Shown: positions 27,450 through 34,891 of the stretch, piece by piece | Layout of the letters: each line of letters opens with the position of its first letter | Numbering within the stretch: position 1 is the first letter of the stretch | Assembly: GCA_022360955.1 (NCBI GenBank) | Contig: JAKSBV010000277.1 | Location: forward strand, 1 to 50,129 | Reading direction: 5' to 3' | Source of the DNA: Bacillota bacterium | Lineage (GTDB): Bacteria > Bacillota > Clostridia > SK-Y3 | DNA length: 50,129 nucleotides | Made by a program: the position numbers and the translations under genes | The notes under the pieces: model-generated | Told to the model about the DNA's origin: nothing | The model's database searches: none | The model's input: the letters and a program-made list of their open reading frames with translations, nothing else

Positions 27450-29072
27450 TTATTTCTTGCCCAGTCTTAAAGTGGATGAGAAGAAACTATATAACGCCGC
27501 GCCCGTAATAAATCCTGCACCCAGCACATAAAGTGCGTTTTGACCCTCTTCTCCGTATTTTTTAATCACTAATTTTCTTATGATTAAACCTACCAGAACG
27601 GTAATACCGGCTATCGGGAAGTTAATCAGCAGCCCTGTAGAGAATAGTACGCCAAGCTGTCTTTGTTGTCCTCCGAGTAACTGTATGATCGCACCGGGTA
27701 TCGCCCATAGTAAAAGATTTGTTGCAACAGCCATGCTTGTTCCGGCTTCTATCGTTGCCACATAAACTCTGTTAACAGGCGGAAACAAATCTTTTGCGAA
27801 ATAAAATTGATAGAACAAAGCAACCATAATAACGGCTACAATAATACTGATGGCCTCGGATATATATTGCTGTTTTCGCCCCTGTTTTTCAAATTCCGGG
27901 TCCTGTCCCCGGCCTCTGATCACCCAGCCGGCTTTAAAATCATAGGCCATATCTGCAAAAGCCGGACCTGTTGCTGCTGTAAAACCTACCAGCAACGCCA
28001 GCGGCACGGCAGGAAATCCGAAAAGCATCCCCAGTACCAGGAAAATCAAAGCCGTTGCGAAGGCAGGGAACCAGCCGGAATGCATCGCCGCAATACCCAC
28101 AATAAGTTCGGAAACCATAGCCGCTACCGCAGCAAATATAATCCAGGCAATAAACATCCCTAGGGACATATGAGAGATCAATCCGCCGATCACGGCTAGG
28201 ATCAATGCGATCACCATATAGGCCACAAATCCTTTGCCAAGGCCTGCTTTAAGTTCATCTTTGGTTCGGGTGCAATTTAGTTTCTGTTTGGCGCTGTCCT
28301 GGGATTTCTGCATGATTTTTTGAATAATTTGAACCAAAGCCACAATGCCGGCACCTATCATCATGCCGTGAGGCAAATACATTTTGTTAAGATCTACGCC
28401 AAAAAATTGCGGTACATACCCTCTAATGATAAGACCCAATCCGAACATAAACAATGCCGCCATATTTCCGATCCAGGTAACACCGAATACATCTGTTGGG
28501 ATTTTAAAGACTTTACCTATGACTCCGCCCACGATTCCATAAACCAACAGCAATGCCTTTTTCCCCTTATTGGCTGCTGCAAACAGTGCCTCGGCAGTGG
28601 CAATCCCCGGCGGCCAGGTGCCTTGCGCGGGAAAAACTTCCGTATCAAAACTCCAGTATAATATCGTCGCGTCAGTAATACAGGCAAGGGCCGCACCAAT
28701 TAACATGGGTATGACAAGCTCATGTTTTCCCATTAGATACGGAATACCGATCGGCAGCAACAACGCATTGGCTGCGGAAAAGGTTGCCCCGGAAATAGCG
28801 GTTTGCACAAGGTTCTGTCTGTTTAAATTTTTATAGTTTCTAAAAAAATTCAGCGGAATCCTCGCTATTAATATAGCAATAAGTGCGCCTACAATAGAAG
28901 TATTGGTACTAATACCTAGTCTTGTGATCAGTTCCAAACCTATGATAGCACCCAGCGCGGCTACAATAACGTTTAGAATAATCGTACCCGGCTCTAAGGC
29001 TGAAGGATGCTTTTTCGGCAATCCGTCAGGATTTACCTTCGCTTCACCGTTCACTAAACCGTTTGTTCCCAT
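27450..29072 (-). CDS. OPT-family transporter
   Basis: The 540-residue membrane protein has about 14-16 helices. The OPT pattern is clear in LNRQNLVQTAISGATFSAAN and WSFDTEVFPAQGTWPPGIATAE, which in this family contributes to the substrate and proton path. OPT members take up small peptides, glutathione-like thiols or metal chelates with protons. GAGGAGAACAG precedes the ATG. It lies between two M29/NicX-like genes, 30 and 47 bases from them, so uptake and hydrolysis are probably coupled. The substrate cannot be read from the sequence. Confidence 0.88.
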   Translation of the reverse strand: MGTNGLVNGEAKVNPDGLPKKHPSALEPGTIILNVIVAALGAIIGLELITRLGISTNTSIVGALIAILIARIPLNFFRNYKNLNRQNLVQTAISGATFSAANALLLPIGIPYLMGKHELVIPMLIGAALACITDATILYWSFDTEVFPAQGTWPPGIATAEALFAAANKGKKALLLVYGIVGGVIGKVFKIPTDVFGVTWIGNMAALFMFGLGLIIRGYVPQFFGVDLNKMYLPHGMMIGAGIVALVQIIQKIMQKSQDSAKQKLNCTRTKDELKAGLGKGFVAYMVIALILAVIGGLISHMSLGMFIAWIIFAAVAAMVSELIVGIAAMHSGWFPAFATALIFLVLGMLFGFPAVPLALLVGFTAATGPAFADMAYDFKAGWVIRGRGQDPEFEKQGRKQQYISEAISIIVAVIMVALFYQFYFAKDLFPPVNRVYVATIEAGTSMAVATNLLLWAIPGAIIQLLGGQQRQLGVLFSTGLLINFPIAGITVLVGLIIRKLVIKKYGEEGQNALYVLGAGFITGAALYSFFSSTLRLGKK

Positions 29073-29119
29073 CTGTTCTCCTCCTTTTATGATATTATTT
29101 ATTTAAAAGCATACAGCTT

Positions 29120-30079
29120 CTAAACCGAAATCATCAAATTTCCTTCCTTTATCACCGGCACCTCATCAATATACACTGTCGGTTTTAAGGTCACACAATC
29201 AATATGTGAAGGGGCTTTAATACTGCCTCCGAAGGTTATGTTGGTGCCAAAAGCAATATGGACCGAACCATAGATTTTTTCATCTTCCAATATGACCCCG
29301 GTCAAACGTGCCATAGGATTGGTGCCAATCCCTAATTCTCCGATTGTCCGGGACAAAATATTGTCCGGGATCGCTTTGTCCACTGCTGCCCCAAGAGAAC
29401 CCTTTATATCCGCAATACGGCCTTTTTGCAATCGAAGCACCACAGGATCACGCAGCTGTCCGATGCCTACGATACTTCCATCCACCAAGAATTCCCCTTC
29501 GGCTCTATCTTCTACAGGAGCGATATAGGCCTCTCCCGAAGGCAGGTTCCCGCTTGCTCCTTTTTCTCTGTATACACCGGTGCTGGCAACGCCCCTGCGC
29601 CCTTCAAGATCCATAATCAATTCATATTTTCCGCCGGTCAAAACTCTGCATTGCTTGGCGTTAGACAATATCTCGGCAAGCTTAACCGTTATTTGTTCGA
29701 CTTCCATATAATCTGCCGATATCGGCCCTTTGCAGAACATTTCTTCCGTGATACCGGGCATGGTAGCGATTCTCGCTCCTGCCTTTACAGCCTCCAATCT
29801 GGCATTGGTGTGGGTAAGGGATTTACTGGTCGGACATAAAACTACATCTGCATTTTGCATAGCCTGACTTATCAATTCCGGCGGTTCCTGACCGCTCACT
29901 TCTCTCGGACGAATCACAGCAAGTACAGCATCGCTGCCCAATTCGATTGCCTTATGATATAGGGCCCTGCCTATATTCATTTTTTCATCATCGGTAACCA
30001 CCAGCACTTTTTCTCCCCTTTTTAAATCCAAACACTTTCTCAATACGATCTCACTGCCTCTCTCAAGGCCGTTTCCCAT
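29120..30079 (-). CDS. M29/NicX-like metallopeptidase-fold protein 2
   Basis: I choose ATG 30079 because GAGAGGTGTGGGC lies just upstream and the gene then starts 26 bases after the AroM stop; the longer frame from 30127 would overlap aroM by 23 bases without a better site. The 319-residue product begins MGNGLERGSEIVLRKCLDLK. It is a distant paralog of the protein at 26373-27419: ADVVLCPTSKSLTHTNARLE, then a Glu in GELGIGTNP and His and Asp in PSHIDCVTL. Two unlike copies around one transporter suggest either a heteromer or two successive steps. Family membership is well supported, activity is not. Confidence 0.78.
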   Translation of the reverse strand: MGNGLERGSEIVLRKCLDLKRGEKVLVVTDDEKMNIGRALYHKAIELGSDAVLAVIRPREVSGQEPPELISQAMQNADVVLCPTSKSLTHTNARLEAVKAGARIATMPGITEEMFCKGPISADYMEVEQITVKLAEILSNAKQCRVLTGGKYELIMDLEGRRGVASTGVYREKGASGNLPSGEAYIAPVEDRAEGEFLVDGSIVGIGQLRDPVVLRLQKGRIADIKGSLGAAVDKAIPDNILSRTIGELGIGTNPMARLTGVILEDEKIYGSVHIAFGTNITFGGSIKAPSHIDCVTLKPTVYIDEVPVIKEGNLMISV

Positions 30080-30104
30080 TTTGCCCACACCTCTCATCCT
30101 GTAT

Positions 30105-30779
30105 TCAAGCTTCTCCGAAAAGCTCATTGATCACCGCTGCCGCTAGAGTCCGCGGCAAGAGTACCGGTTTTCCCGTAATCTCTCTTACTTTTTGCTTCAT
30201 TTGTATGGTATAGCCCATACAATCCATAAAAATGACGGATACTTGCTTTGTCCTCAATCTCCGGGCAGCATCCTCTACCCCTTTAAACGCTTGGTAAGGA
30301 GAAGCAACTTCTACATCGACGTTTACACCGTTGTTATTCCACCAGTGGGTGATCTGATCTATTTGGTCTTTATCGGGAATAATCAACCCAACCGTGCTGC
30401 CGTCGGCTATTTTTGAAGTCACAGCATGGAGGAGCTCCTGTGGTTTTAACAATAATGTGTTATGCCGGAATGCCGGAAATTTACCGCTGCATACCATCAA
30501 TACGGCTTTTGCCCCTTGTGCTTCCAGCTTATGAATACAACTTTGCAGTAATGGCAGAATAGGCTGTTCCGCTATTTTTACCTGTCTGCCGTCACGCATA
30601 CGAGTAATTAAAATATCATCCCCTTTTTGAGGGCTGAACCGGCTGATAACCTCTTCATATGTGAACTCATCTAACGCACCGCTCTGGATAATGCTTATAT
30701 TGCCGCTGAGAACGGTTTCAATATCCGGAATCATATCATCCCGGGGTGATTGTCCTATGGTCACTACACCAATTTTCAT
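30105..30779 (-). CDS. aroM: AroM family protein
   Basis: The 224-residue protein starts MKIGVVTIGQSPRDDMIPDI and contains SGALDEFTYEEV and IFMDCMGYT, which are hallmarks of AroM (PF07302). AroM has no established function; it was named for its place in the aro regulon of Escherichia coli. Here it is in a catabolic cluster with a racemase-like protein, DUF917 and DUF1177. Its start overlaps the stop of the upstream unrecognised gene by 4 bases, so the two are coupled. Cys97 (in VLMVCSG) and Cys in FMDCMG lie where Asp/Glu racemase-like folds have catalytic cysteines, which is a suggestion only. Confidence 0.88.
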   Translation of the reverse strand: MKIGVVTIGQSPRDDMIPDIETVLSGNISIIQSGALDEFTYEEVISRFSPQKGDDILITRMRDGRQVKIAEQPILPLLQSCIHKLEAQGAKAVLMVCSGKFPAFRHNTLLLKPQELLHAVTSKIADGSTVGLIIPDKDQIDQITHWWNNNGVNVDVEVASPYQAFKGVEDAARRLRTKQVSVIFMDCMGYTIQMKQKVREITGKPVLLPRTLAAAVINELFGEA

Positions 30780-31630
30780 TGTTCTCTTCTCTCCTCTCCT
30801 AATCTGCCGCTTTTATACCCACAGCCTATGTGCCTTGCACAGCTTGCACAGGGTGCTTCACATTGAACCAAAGATTGCTTAATGCCCGACACGCCACAAT
30901 CCCTATCTTTGACGCTCTTTACAATTTCAATTAATTTTTCTATCTCTGCATCCTCACCCCGGGCCTCTAACGTTATACTGCCTTGACCGTCATCAATACC
31001 TCCGGCGCCAATTGCATAGCATTCCACATTTGCCAGATACTTTACGGCTTCTATTTCCGTAATCACTTCTCCCTGAATGGGCATTAACCCTACCGACATT
31101 CCCCAGGACAAATCTTTTCCTTTTCTGCCTGTCAGTCCTATGATTTCTTCCAAGCTGCCGGGTATGAGCTTCTCTATACCCACCGGAATCAGTATGGGAA
31201 TCCCTTCACTATACCAGGAACTGAGCGCTCGTCCTATATTTCCTCCCCCGGGGCTTCCGGCCATTAACGCTGCTCTTCCCTCACCGTCTATTGCATTGGC
31301 GCCGCAGATGATTAAATCATGCGGTCCGAGCCCCTGCATTTCTTCCGCTACACAATCGTCAATATTCTTGTATTTTCCCTTTTCAATCAAAACCGTATGG
31401 GGTCCGTCGGTGTTGATTAAATTTGCTACCGTACCCCTTCCCGTAATCCGTCCGCAAATTCTTAAAGCCTCTCCAATCAATATTTCCGCAATTTTAGAAA
31501 CTGTTGTACCGCCTTTGAGGACCACTTTACCGCTTCTGAGTGACCTATCCGTCAAAAAATGCCGTGCAACCCCATTTGCAATCATTTGTTTGCCCTCTTC
31601 TACCGTCAGCGTAAATTGGATTTTGCTCAT
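30776..31630 (-). CDS. Unrecognised protein with Cys-rich tail
   Basis: I do not recognise this 284-residue protein. It is soluble, rich in Gly and Ile, with LKGGTTVSKIAEILIG near the start, a NTDGPHTVLIEKGKYKNIDD segment, a Gly-rich stretch SPGGGNIGRALSSWYSEG around residue 130 and a hydrophobic ILIPVGIEKLIPG after it. Residues about 185-240 could be a small ferredoxin-like alpha-beta region. The C terminus holds CEAPCASCARHIGC, a C-x3-C-x2-C-x5-C pattern that could bind zinc or an iron-sulfur cluster. It lies between DUF1177 (2 bases) and AroM (4-base overlap), so it is surely translated with them. No function is proposed beyond a place in this pathway. Confidence 0.8.
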   Translation of the reverse strand: MSKIQFTLTVEEGKQMIANGVARHFLTDRSLRSGKVVLKGGTTVSKIAEILIGEALRICGRITGRGTVANLINTDGPHTVLIEKGKYKNIDDCVAEEMQGLGPHDLIICGANAIDGEGRAALMAGSPGGGNIGRALSSWYSEGIPILIPVGIEKLIPGSLEEIIGLTGRKGKDLSWGMSVGLMPIQGEVITEIEAVKYLANVECYAIGAGGIDDGQGSITLEARGEDAEIEKLIEIVKSVKDRDCGVSGIKQSLVQCEAPCASCARHIGCGYKSGRLGEERREQ

Positions 31631-31632
31631 AT

Positions 31633-32568
31633 TCAGCCTCCTCCCAGGGTCTGAAATTTGCGTAAATCCCCATAAAGCTTTACGATTTTTTCATATTCGT
31701 CTTGGTCGTAAAACACACATTTTCCTTCACCAAAGCTCTTCGCCACTTCAATGACAAAACGCCCCGCCGATTCCACATCTTCGGGATGACTCGCACCTGT
31801 CGCACAACCGGCAACGGAAGTTTCGGCCGTAATGGCCACACCCACAACCGGCGCCTCACTTGCAGCGGCAGGCTGCAGTATACTGTTGATGTGATATAAG
31901 CCGTTTCCATAGGGCGTAATATCCTGGTGGGCTACGGGGAAAACATGAGGAAGCCTGCCGGTTGTTCTGATCATGATATCCAATAAATCCTCACTAGTTT
32001 TTAATATATACCCTTCTTTGATTGTGGGAGATATGGCAAACCCCCGCGTATTGATCACTCTATTGCCTTTTGTCGTATCTATTGACAGTATGGCGTCCAT
32101 TTCCGGACAAACTTCTAATGCATTCATTGTCTGCATATCAATAGGAGAATCCATAAACGGCACCGGCTTATGCTCCCTCGTGGGCGCATCAGGACATATA
32201 TGCGTTGTGATGATCACATCACCTTGCAGTAAATCACCCCTGCTATACATATCCGTTAGTTTTAATGCGACAGCCAATGCTGCCAATGCACCGTCGCCAT
32301 CGGATACAAAACCGAGCATTTCGGGTCTTGCGCCCAAACCTCCAAGCCTTCCTATGATCCCAAGCGTAGGAGCTTTCCCACCGCCCGCCTTTCCGTCCTT
32401 TCCATAGATCACAATTTTGACAGCATCCGTTGTTCCTTTTTGACCCTCCACAGTTTTAACTTCTACGTTTTGCGCCCCTCGCGCCTTTAATAGCGATGCA
32501 GCCTCTTCACCGCCTGCATCCGGTTTATCCAATAGTTCAAACATTTCCAATACCTGTTTTAATATCAT
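31633..32568 (-). CDS. DUF1177 protein
   Basis: The 311-residue protein matches what I know of DUF1177: LEMFELLDKPDAGGEEAASL at the start, GRLGGLGARPEMLGFVSDGD, then ITTHICPDAPTREHKPVPFM and a C-terminal SHPEDVESAGRFVIEVAKSF. Conserved His, Asp and Glu residues in the THICPDAPT and SDGDG regions could bind a metal, as in peptidase or amidohydrolase folds, but this is inference. GGAGGATCAC precedes the ATG. The family has no known activity and is usually found with DUF917 and transporter genes. Confidence 0.82.
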   Translation of the reverse strand: MILKQVLEMFELLDKPDAGGEEAASLLKARGAQNVEVKTVEGQKGTTDAVKIVIYGKDGKAGGGKAPTLGIIGRLGGLGARPEMLGFVSDGDGALAALAVALKLTDMYSRGDLLQGDVIITTHICPDAPTREHKPVPFMDSPIDMQTMNALEVCPEMDAILSIDTTKGNRVINTRGFAISPTIKEGYILKTSEDLLDIMIRTTGRLPHVFPVAHQDITPYGNGLYHINSILQPAAASEAPVVGVAITAETSVAGCATGASHPEDVESAGRFVIEVAKSFGEGKCVFYDQDEYEKIVKLYGDLRKFQTLGGG

Positions 32569-32579
32569 TGTGATCCTCC

Positions 32580-33674
32580 TTAAACACCAAAGTGGTAACG
32601 AACCAACGGCTTATCTATAATCTTTTCAACTTCCTCAAAGAGTTCCTGATCATACATGCCTCTCCCTAATTTCAGAAACTTTTTAGGCACTTTGAGAAGT
32701 ACAACGGCATCCCCTTCACCGATACATGCACTGGTTTTAATCTCCCCCGTATTCCGGTCCAGGGCGGCAATAAGATCGGGAAAGCTGGCCAGCCTGTCTC
32801 CATTCCTTTCTATGGTCATATATTCATTCCAAAAAGAAGCCTCAACCTGTTGCGCACCATCGGTGATGTTGATTTTTCCCACATCAAAACCATCTCTGAT
32901 TTCTAAGGCGCAATGGTTAACAGTACCGGCTATTGCTACTTCAATATCCATGTGCTTCGATAATGCATCTAGGATTGCCCTACAGCTCCCTTCATTTTCC
33001 AAAAATATTTTCCCTATTTCAATAGCCTGTTTTAATGCACCCGGTGCAGCATTTTGTCTTAAATATCCGGCTTTGACACTATTTCTTAATACCGTAACCA
33101 AACCGCCGGCTTCTACCGCTGCACGCCTGACAAGGACCGAGGCCGCTTCAAGTCTGCCGTACACAGCCATCTCGGTATACTTACCCGTCTCTTCTTTACC
33201 GCCGACCGCTGCCTGACAGCTTTTATAAGCCGGCTCCATACTTAACCCCATGCTTCCCATCCGACCGGTGGGATGCGCTCTCCCGTTACAGGGTGCATCT
33301 ATGAGCGGGATGCCGGTAATCGCTGAGAGAACCCAGCCATTTGTCGTCGAATGCCCGCCATTTTCATTAGTAATAACGCCCCCGATAGACTGGTGGGAAA
33401 ACCCTTTGTACAGCTCTAAAGCCCTTTCACAATGCTCGACGGTTACGTAACCCTCTTGCGAAGCAGGCGAACCAACGGCAGAAGCTGTCACCACATTGGC
33501 ATCCTCCGGAACACAGTCAAGGGATACGATATTGATTTCTCCCAATTCCAGCGCTTCCAAGGCTGTGGCAAGCCCTGTATCCACAGACCCGCCTCCGCCT
33601 CCGCCCAAAAATGCTCCCCCCAATACCGCCGCTTTTGCCAGCTCAGGAGTAACTTTTATCCTATAACTCTCCAT
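32580..33674 (-). CDS. DUF917 protein (S-methyl-thiohydantoin desulfurase family)
   Basis: I choose ATG 33674 (MESYRIKVTPEL) because TTGGAGGGGAAT lies before it; an upstream in-frame ATG at 33713 is unsupported. The 364-residue protein has the Gly-rich start AAVLGGAFLGGGGGGSVDTG, and NENGGHSTTNGWVLSAITGI with PLIDAPCNGRAHPTGRMGSM, the core of DUF917. As I recall, this Pfam family is now named for S-methyl-thiohydantoin desulfurase and is related to hydantoinase-type (HyuA) proteins. With a hydantoin-racemase-like gene next to it, a cyclic amide or thiohydantoin substrate is possible. The name of the family is firm, the substrate is inference. Confidence 0.85.
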   Translation of the reverse strand: MESYRIKVTPELAKAAVLGGAFLGGGGGGSVDTGLATALEALELGEINIVSLDCVPEDANVVTASAVGSPASQEGYVTVEHCERALELYKGFSHQSIGGVITNENGGHSTTNGWVLSAITGIPLIDAPCNGRAHPTGRMGSMGLSMEPAYKSCQAAVGGKEETGKYTEMAVYGRLEAASVLVRRAAVEAGGLVTVLRNSVKAGYLRQNAAPGALKQAIEIGKIFLENEGSCRAILDALSKHMDIEVAIAGTVNHCALEIRDGFDVGKINITDGAQQVEASFWNEYMTIERNGDRLASFPDLIAALDRNTGEIKTSACIGEGDAVVLLKVPKKFLKLGRGMYDQELFEEVEKIIDKPLVRYHFGV

Positions 33675-33712
33675 ATTCCCCTCCAACATTTCTTCCAAAT
33701 CCCCCCACCCCA

Positions 33713-33800
33713 CTACTAACCTTTACCATCCGGCAAATATCCTACACACTACCCACCTACAAACCTTTACCGCCCAACAAACATCCTACCCACTACCAAC
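33713..33800. repeat. 44-bp direct tandem repeat in the cluster
   Basis: Two copies, 33713-33756 and 33757-33800, both read CTAC-T/A-AACCTTTACC at the start and ATCCTAC-x-CACTACC near the end. The plus strand is C-rich and the following 33801-33820 repeats CCACTACC words. On the transcribed strand it is G-rich, with several GGGTAGTGGG-like words. It lies in the 139-bp gap between the racemase-like gene and DUF917. Confidence 0.75.
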
Positions 33801-33813
33801 CACCCACTACCCA

Positions 33814-34461
33814 CTAACAAACCACTTTGCCCAGCATCACAATCCCTTCCGCTAAAACCGGGTCAACCACCGGTATTGAAATCTTTTCTTGCAAAAGGGC
33901 GGCAATACCGGCCGTGGACATACCGGTGCATGCCAATGCTATTGCCTGTGCTCCCTGCTCTTTCAATTGCATCCCGGCTTTAATCACCGCTTGTTGACCC
34001 TGCCGGGTCTGCAGATCCTTCGTCGTGTTGACCCCTTCGGGTCTTATATAGTTCACAGCTTTATCTCCCAAAATACAGTTATAGTTTGCAGGTGCTTTCT
34101 CTTCAATCCCAATGATGCCGATTTTATCACCAAAATTAAGGCTATAGGCCGCTGTTGCCGTACCGGCCCCTGTGACCGGAATAGAAAGCATTTTTTTTAA
34201 CTGCGCTACTGCCGGGTCTCCTGCACAACTGATAATAAGACCATCTATTGAACCGGCCCATGCTGTGGCGAGTCTTATGATTTTAGGCTCGGCAAGCTTT
34301 AAGGTTTGTTCATCATAAATCCCATCATATTGTTCTGGTATACACCGGGTTTCGGTCCGGAATTGCGGAAAGTACTTCTCTAATAAACGACCGTGCAAGT
34401 TCAATGCTTTTTGGTCGTCAGTTGTCAAGACTCTCAAAACACCTATCTTATATTTATTCAT
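33814..34461 (-). CDS. Asp/Glu/hydantoin racemase-like protein
   Basis: The 215-residue protein begins MNKYKIGVLRVLTTDDQ. It has the two catalytic cysteines of the Asp/Glu racemase superfamily, in LIISCAGDPAV (about residue 80) and AIALACTGMS (about residue 177), and an ATAAYSLNFGDKIGIIG segment like that of hydantoin racemases. The enzyme should interconvert stereoisomers of an amino acid or a hydantoin by deprotonation at the alpha carbon. It is first in the cluster, with its promoter presumably within 34462-34620. The precise substrate is not visible. Confidence 0.85.
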   Translation of the reverse strand: MNKYKIGVLRVLTTDDQKALNLHGRLLEKYFPQFRTETRCIPEQYDGIYDEQTLKLAEPKIIRLATAWAGSIDGLIISCAGDPAVAQLKKMLSIPVTGAGTATAAYSLNFGDKIGIIGIEEKAPANYNCILGDKAVNYIRPEGVNTTKDLQTRQGQQAVIKAGMQLKEQGAQAIALACTGMSTAGIAALLQEKISIPVVDPVLAEGIVMLGKVVC

Positions 34462-34687
34462 AGCAATCTCCCCTATCAGTATTGTAAATGATGTGTTTTA
34501 AAATGGAATTGATGTTTTCTTTGAATATTTATAAAAGTCATTTTGCAATATATGGTTAAGCAAAATTCATTCTATAATAAGTATTCTGTAAAAAAAGAAA
34601 ATATTCCTCTGTGCAAATACACACTGTTTTCACCCCTAAAATGTACATAGTGTATCGTTAAATTTTTCTGCTAAAATCTGAATTTTT

Positions 34688-34696
34688 TGATATAAT
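34688..34696 (+). promoter_or_regulatory. Extended -10 promoter of pepD
   Basis: TGATATAAT combines a TATAAT hexamer (34691-34696) with the TG of an extended -10. No good -35 is present at 17 bp (CTGCTA), which fits an extended -10 promoter that may need an activator. The transcript would have a leader of about 190 bases. Confidence 0.5.
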
Positions 34697-34828
34697 TTAT
34701 AAGAGGGCATAAAAAATGCTCCCATTCAAATGTTAAATTTTTTACAATCAAATGCTTAGCTTTTGAGTATCAATTGATGGAATAGGATTGGCATTTCTAA
34801 GTTTAAGGTTTTTGATCCATTCATAAAT

Positions 34829-34862
34829 GTTCCGATATGTTTTGCAAAGCATATAGAGGAAC
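34829..34862 (+). promoter_or_regulatory. Palindrome in the pepD leader
   Basis: The segment GTTCCGATATG - TTTTGCAAAG - CATATAGAGGAAC is a dyad with GTTCC/GGAAC and ATATG/CATAT arms around a TTTGCAAA core. It ends about 7 bases before the pepD ribosome site. It could be an operator or an RNA stem that limits ribosome access. Confidence 0.5.
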
Positions 34863-34891
34863 AATATTTATTACGGAAAGGGTGTATATTA

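Larger units (their letters stand above)
34462..34891. other. Divergent promoter region between the racemase-like gene and pepD
   Basis: This 430-bp AT-rich region separates divergent genes. For pepD it has an extended -10 element (34688-34696), a small hairpin just after it and a palindrome at 34829-34862. For the minus-strand cluster I see several TTGCAA and TATAAA-like words but no convincing spacing. Confidence 0.5.

Noticed and set aside
33661-33820. CRISPR array suggested by C-rich repeats
   Set aside because: Only two adjoining 44-bp copies exist with no unique spacers and no cas genes.
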